From Tagetes erecta (Eukaryota; Streptophyta; Magnoliopsida; Asterales; Asteraceae): a stretch of DNA of 64,000 nucleotides. Numbering within the stretch: the first letter of the stretch is position 1; every line of letters starts with the position of its first letter. The position numbers and the translations under genes are program-made. This document shows positions 61,037 to 64,000 of the stretch, piece after piece. Under the pieces are notes generated by a model. It worked only from the letters and a program-made list of their open reading frames with translations, had not been told where the DNA came from and searched no databases. The stretch lies in NCBI GenBank assembly GCA_030867185.1, contig CM061497.1, forward strand, positions 23,996,501 to 24,060,500, read 5' to 3'.

Positions 61037-62129
61037 GCGAGAACATCAGTGCTTGTGAATGGTTCACCTACGACAGACTTTAATGTTACGTGTGGCCTTA
61101 GGCAAGGTGACCCACTGTCACCTTTTCTTTTCCTCATTGTTATGGAAGCTCTCAGTGTGGTGTTAGATCTTGAGAAAATAAGAGACATGTTTAATGGTAT
61201 TCAGCTGCCAAACAACGGTCCTAATATGTCTCACAGGTTTTATGCGGAAGATGCTCTGGTTATTGGTGAGTTTTCGAAAGGTAATTTGGTAAATCTTGAC
61301 CGCATTTTAAGCTGGTTCAATCGGGCCTCGGGGCTGAGTGTCAACTAGAGAAATAACAGACTGATGGGGGTGGGTATAAATCATTGTCAACTGCAAGCTA
61401 TGGAAAGAATACATGGTTGTCAAATGCCGAACTCGATTTTCACTTATCTTAGCATCTAGGTAGGCAAATCCATGAATTACATTAGAAACTGGGATGGTGT
61501 CAAATCAAATATTGTGAACAGACTCTCATCTTGGAAGTCAATATTTTTTTATCAAATATTGATAAAAGCTGTTCTTGGGAGTATTCTAGGGTATTACTTA
61601 TCCATTTACAAAGCTCCAACAAAAGTGATTGCAAGTCTAGAGAGACTTAGACGAGACTTTTGTTGGGGATCAAACTACGAATCTCATAAAATCTGGTGGC
61701 TTGCTTGGAACAAAATGATGGCTCCAAAGAAAGTTGGAGGTACCAGTATTAGGTCTACAGGAGTGGCAAACAAAGCTTAACTTGGAAAATAGCTATGGAG
61801 ATTCTCCAAAGAAGGTTATAGATTATGAGTGAAGTGTATTAAATCAATTCATACTTCTTTCAATAGACTTGTTGTCTTCCCAGTCAAAAGTAATATTGCA
61901 GGCCCTTGGCGCAACATTATTCGCAATAAGACGGAGTTGGAGGTAATGGGTATTGATATTTTTCGCTGGGTGCAAAGATCCTTTGAGTATAGTGTGAAAT
62001 TGGTTAGGGAGAATATTGAATCTCGAATGCTACCTATGGAGTCTCATGTTTTTCATGACTCTAAATGGGTCCCATCGAAGGTGAATATCTTTGTTTGGAA
62101 AGCGGTGACCGACTGAATTCCATGCAAGT
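61037..62129 (+). pseudogene. LINE RT 3' part, duplicate copy
   Basis: Duplicate of 45218-46310, starting in the middle of RT (ARTSVLVNGSPTTDFNVTCG). It has the same altered FYAEDALVI box and the same stops as the first copy, so the damage predates the duplication. Confidence 0.9.
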
Positions 62130-63138
62130 CTTTATTTCAAGCTTGGTTCTTCCAGCATATTACTTATACAAAGTTTGGTCCTCTCCACACCATGCGATCT
62201 TACTTAGCCTGGTCATGCCCAGGCTAATCTACACTTTATAGTTAACTTATCATGCTTTGTATGTTTATACTCATTACTCTTCTCTCTCATTATTTTCTTC
62301 TCTCATTATGAATTATTCTCAAAACCCTTACTGAGTGACACACCGGAGGTCGCATGGGACCCTCCCCTGCGGTGAGACTCACGGTTGTTCATTTTTGCAG
62401 GTTACTTAGCGGAGTAGTCTCAAGCTGATTAGCACAAGCCTAAACATCATCTCCTGGAACTGAAGTCCGTTGTTTCAACAAGTGGCGACCACCGTGGGGC
62501 CTCGCACTATATTTTGTCACTTAGATTAAGTGTCTCGTTTGTACAGTAAAGTCTTTTACTGCATTTTCCTTGTTGTTCGACGGAGAAGAAATATAAGGAG
62601 ATAACACAGTGGCTGGAGAAGGCTAAGTGCCAACCACCAAACTCACCACATATCACCACTAATATTATGAAGCATACACTTGAGGGTGTTAAGGAAAACT
62701 TCTCCCACCTTTAGAAGCTCATGAATGCTCCAAGGAACATCTGAAGAAAGTTAAGATACCCCCATTCATAGGACGCAATCCAGCAGCTCGGGACTTATAT
62801 CCCACTAGAAGCCCTCGAATCAAACTCGGCCTAGAGTACCTCCCAGGCCACGATGCTTTCATTATGGCATGAGTTAATATGCCTTTTTCAAACCCAATAG
62901 AGACCGACGGACATCGCCATAATCACAAACAACTGGATCAAGATAATTATATTTTTCATAATCTTCAAAAACCAGTGTTGAACCAGATGTTATTTTCTAG
63001 ACAGCCATATGCCATTATGATGGCAAACTCGGTATTCTACCAACGCATGTTCAAGTCGTCCGACTGAACTATACAAACCTGAACCAATCTAGACTATGCA
63101 CCATCAAATAAGGTAATTATACATCAACGAACTCGTTT
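62130..63138 (+). repeat. Gypsy LTR end and leader, duplicate copy
   Basis: Duplicate of 46311-47319, including the LTR end and AGTGGCGACCACCGTGGGG at about 62480. One substitution at 62770. Confidence 0.55.
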
Positions 63139-64000
63139 TTATTCATATAATGAAAGCCCTATGTTTATTTTGGTTTGGATTAACATATTCGAATTCACTT
63201 TGGGGATTTTAGATTCTAGGGTTCTTATTGAAAATGTGTGTTTCTAGTTATAAAGGGTTAAACAAATTTAAAAACGAGATTGATAACATAATGTTCTTCT
63301 GGTTCAGTGGTTCTATGGTTCTGTTGTGTTCGTGTTGCCCCGGATTCAAGTCCCACTGCCCCCTCTTTCTTTAATTTTCACATTTTAACTACTTTAAACA
63401 TTAAACTATATTTTTTAATAACCTAAATAACACCTTAAGTTATATATATTTTTCTAAGGAATAAAAACATGCAATTTCAAATACATTTATACAAATAATA
63501 ATGTTTTAAGTTTATGAATGTTTATTACAAATATTATTTTAAGAAAAACTAAATTCTTATAAAAGATTTATAATACGAAAATACAATAACGTTTCGTATA
63601 AATTCCCAATTGTATTCAAAACCCTCATTCTCAATTAGTATTTCAAAACCCTAATTCCCCATTTGTATTTCAAAACCCTAATTCCCAATTTGTATTTCAA
63701 AACTCTAACTCCCAATTTATAATCTAAAACCCTAAATCTCAAATCCAAAACCCTAGATCTCAAATTTTTGATTCTAGTTACTATTATTTAGTTTCTAAGC
63801 TAGTGATTTTCCCAATTAATTAAGTGATACTAATATTTGGGCAACCCGCGGCTCTCTTTAGCCACGTTTCTAGAGATTCGGTTGTTTTCGCATTTCAAGG
63901 TCAGTAAACTCACTCCCCTTTTTACTATTTTGCTTATGGGGCTGAAATATGTGTTTTGATATTATACTACGAATTTTCTTTTCTTTTGTTTCTATTTCAA
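63139..64000 (+). repeat. Diverged LTR, duplicate copy (cut by window end)
   Basis: Duplicate of 47320-48181, with the same tRNA-like A box (63300-63310) and B box (about 63342-63352). Confidence 0.7.

Larger units (their letters stand above)
61037..64000 (+). repeat. Second copy of a 15,819-bp tandem duplication (incomplete)
   Basis: Matches 45218-48181 base for base as far as compared, apart from one substitution noticed (G at 46951, A at 62770), at a constant offset of 15,819. The copy starts abruptly at GCGAGAACATCAG and runs to the window end, so its full length is unknown. It contains the LINE RT tail, gypsy LTR/leader and diverged LTR described for the first copy. Confidence 0.93.

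Overview
The window is plant nuclear DNA, very probably a eudicot. It is built almost entirely from transposable elements of plant-specific kinds: Ty3/gypsy chromovirus, large Ty1/copia, FAR1-type MULE, Helitron, hAT, L1-like LINE and a Pack-MULE. Several LTR styles, such as the minus-strand LTR starting TGTCAGACCCCGACTCC, recall Asteraceae repeats, but that family assignment is only an impression. I found no intact host gene. The only host-derived coding sequence is a captured fragment of an LRR receptor-kinase gene.

Layout. 1-3066: gag, protease and half of the reverse transcriptase of a Ty3/gypsy element; its integrase tail with chromodomain and its 3' LTR start reappear at 14841-15183. 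Between them lie an LTR-like insertion (3067-4742) and a decayed copia element on the plus strand (copia-1, about 4743-14840). 15183-17343: AT-rich DNA with a degenerate tandem repeat. 17344-17900: two short Helitrons joined end to end. 18017-19095: a Pack-MULE with a perfect 9-bp target duplication. 20196-37619: five MULE-like elements (A, B, D, E, C) separated only by TA dinucleotide arrays. D is a 10.6-kb element with two convergent multi-exon genes, a MULE transposase and a Ulp1-like protease; I could splice both almost completely. 37683-40620: fragments of gypsy LTRs and RT. 40620-46310: a LINE interrupted by a 2,643-bp solo LTR with TTCTT target duplication. 46311-48514: gypsy LTR and leader pieces. 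48515-61036: the 3' part of a hAT transposon, split by a solo LTR (TSD CTATC), which is itself split by a full-length copia element (copia-2, minus strand, 49182-60518, TSD AAATG). 61037-64000: a near-identical direct repeat of 45218-48181, so the window ends inside the second copy of a 15,819-bp tandem duplication.

The most interesting signals are short, family-specific motifs repeated through the noncoding parts of mobile elements. MULE D and its relatives A, B and C share the palindrome ACTACATATATGTAGT; the different MULE-like element E carries TTACGTATACGTAA instead. Copia-1 carries GTCCGCAGATC in its leader, 3' region and LTR; copia-2 carries AGGTTCGCTGG/AGATTCGCTNG in the same places. 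This pattern is what an element-encoded, sequence-specific recognition system would leave, as known for VANC proteins of Arabidopsis VANDAL MULEs. In addition, A and B form a 3.3-kb inverted repeat next to D, an arrangement that could give hairpin RNA against the family. All functional statements here are inference from sequence reading; no search or alignment program was run.
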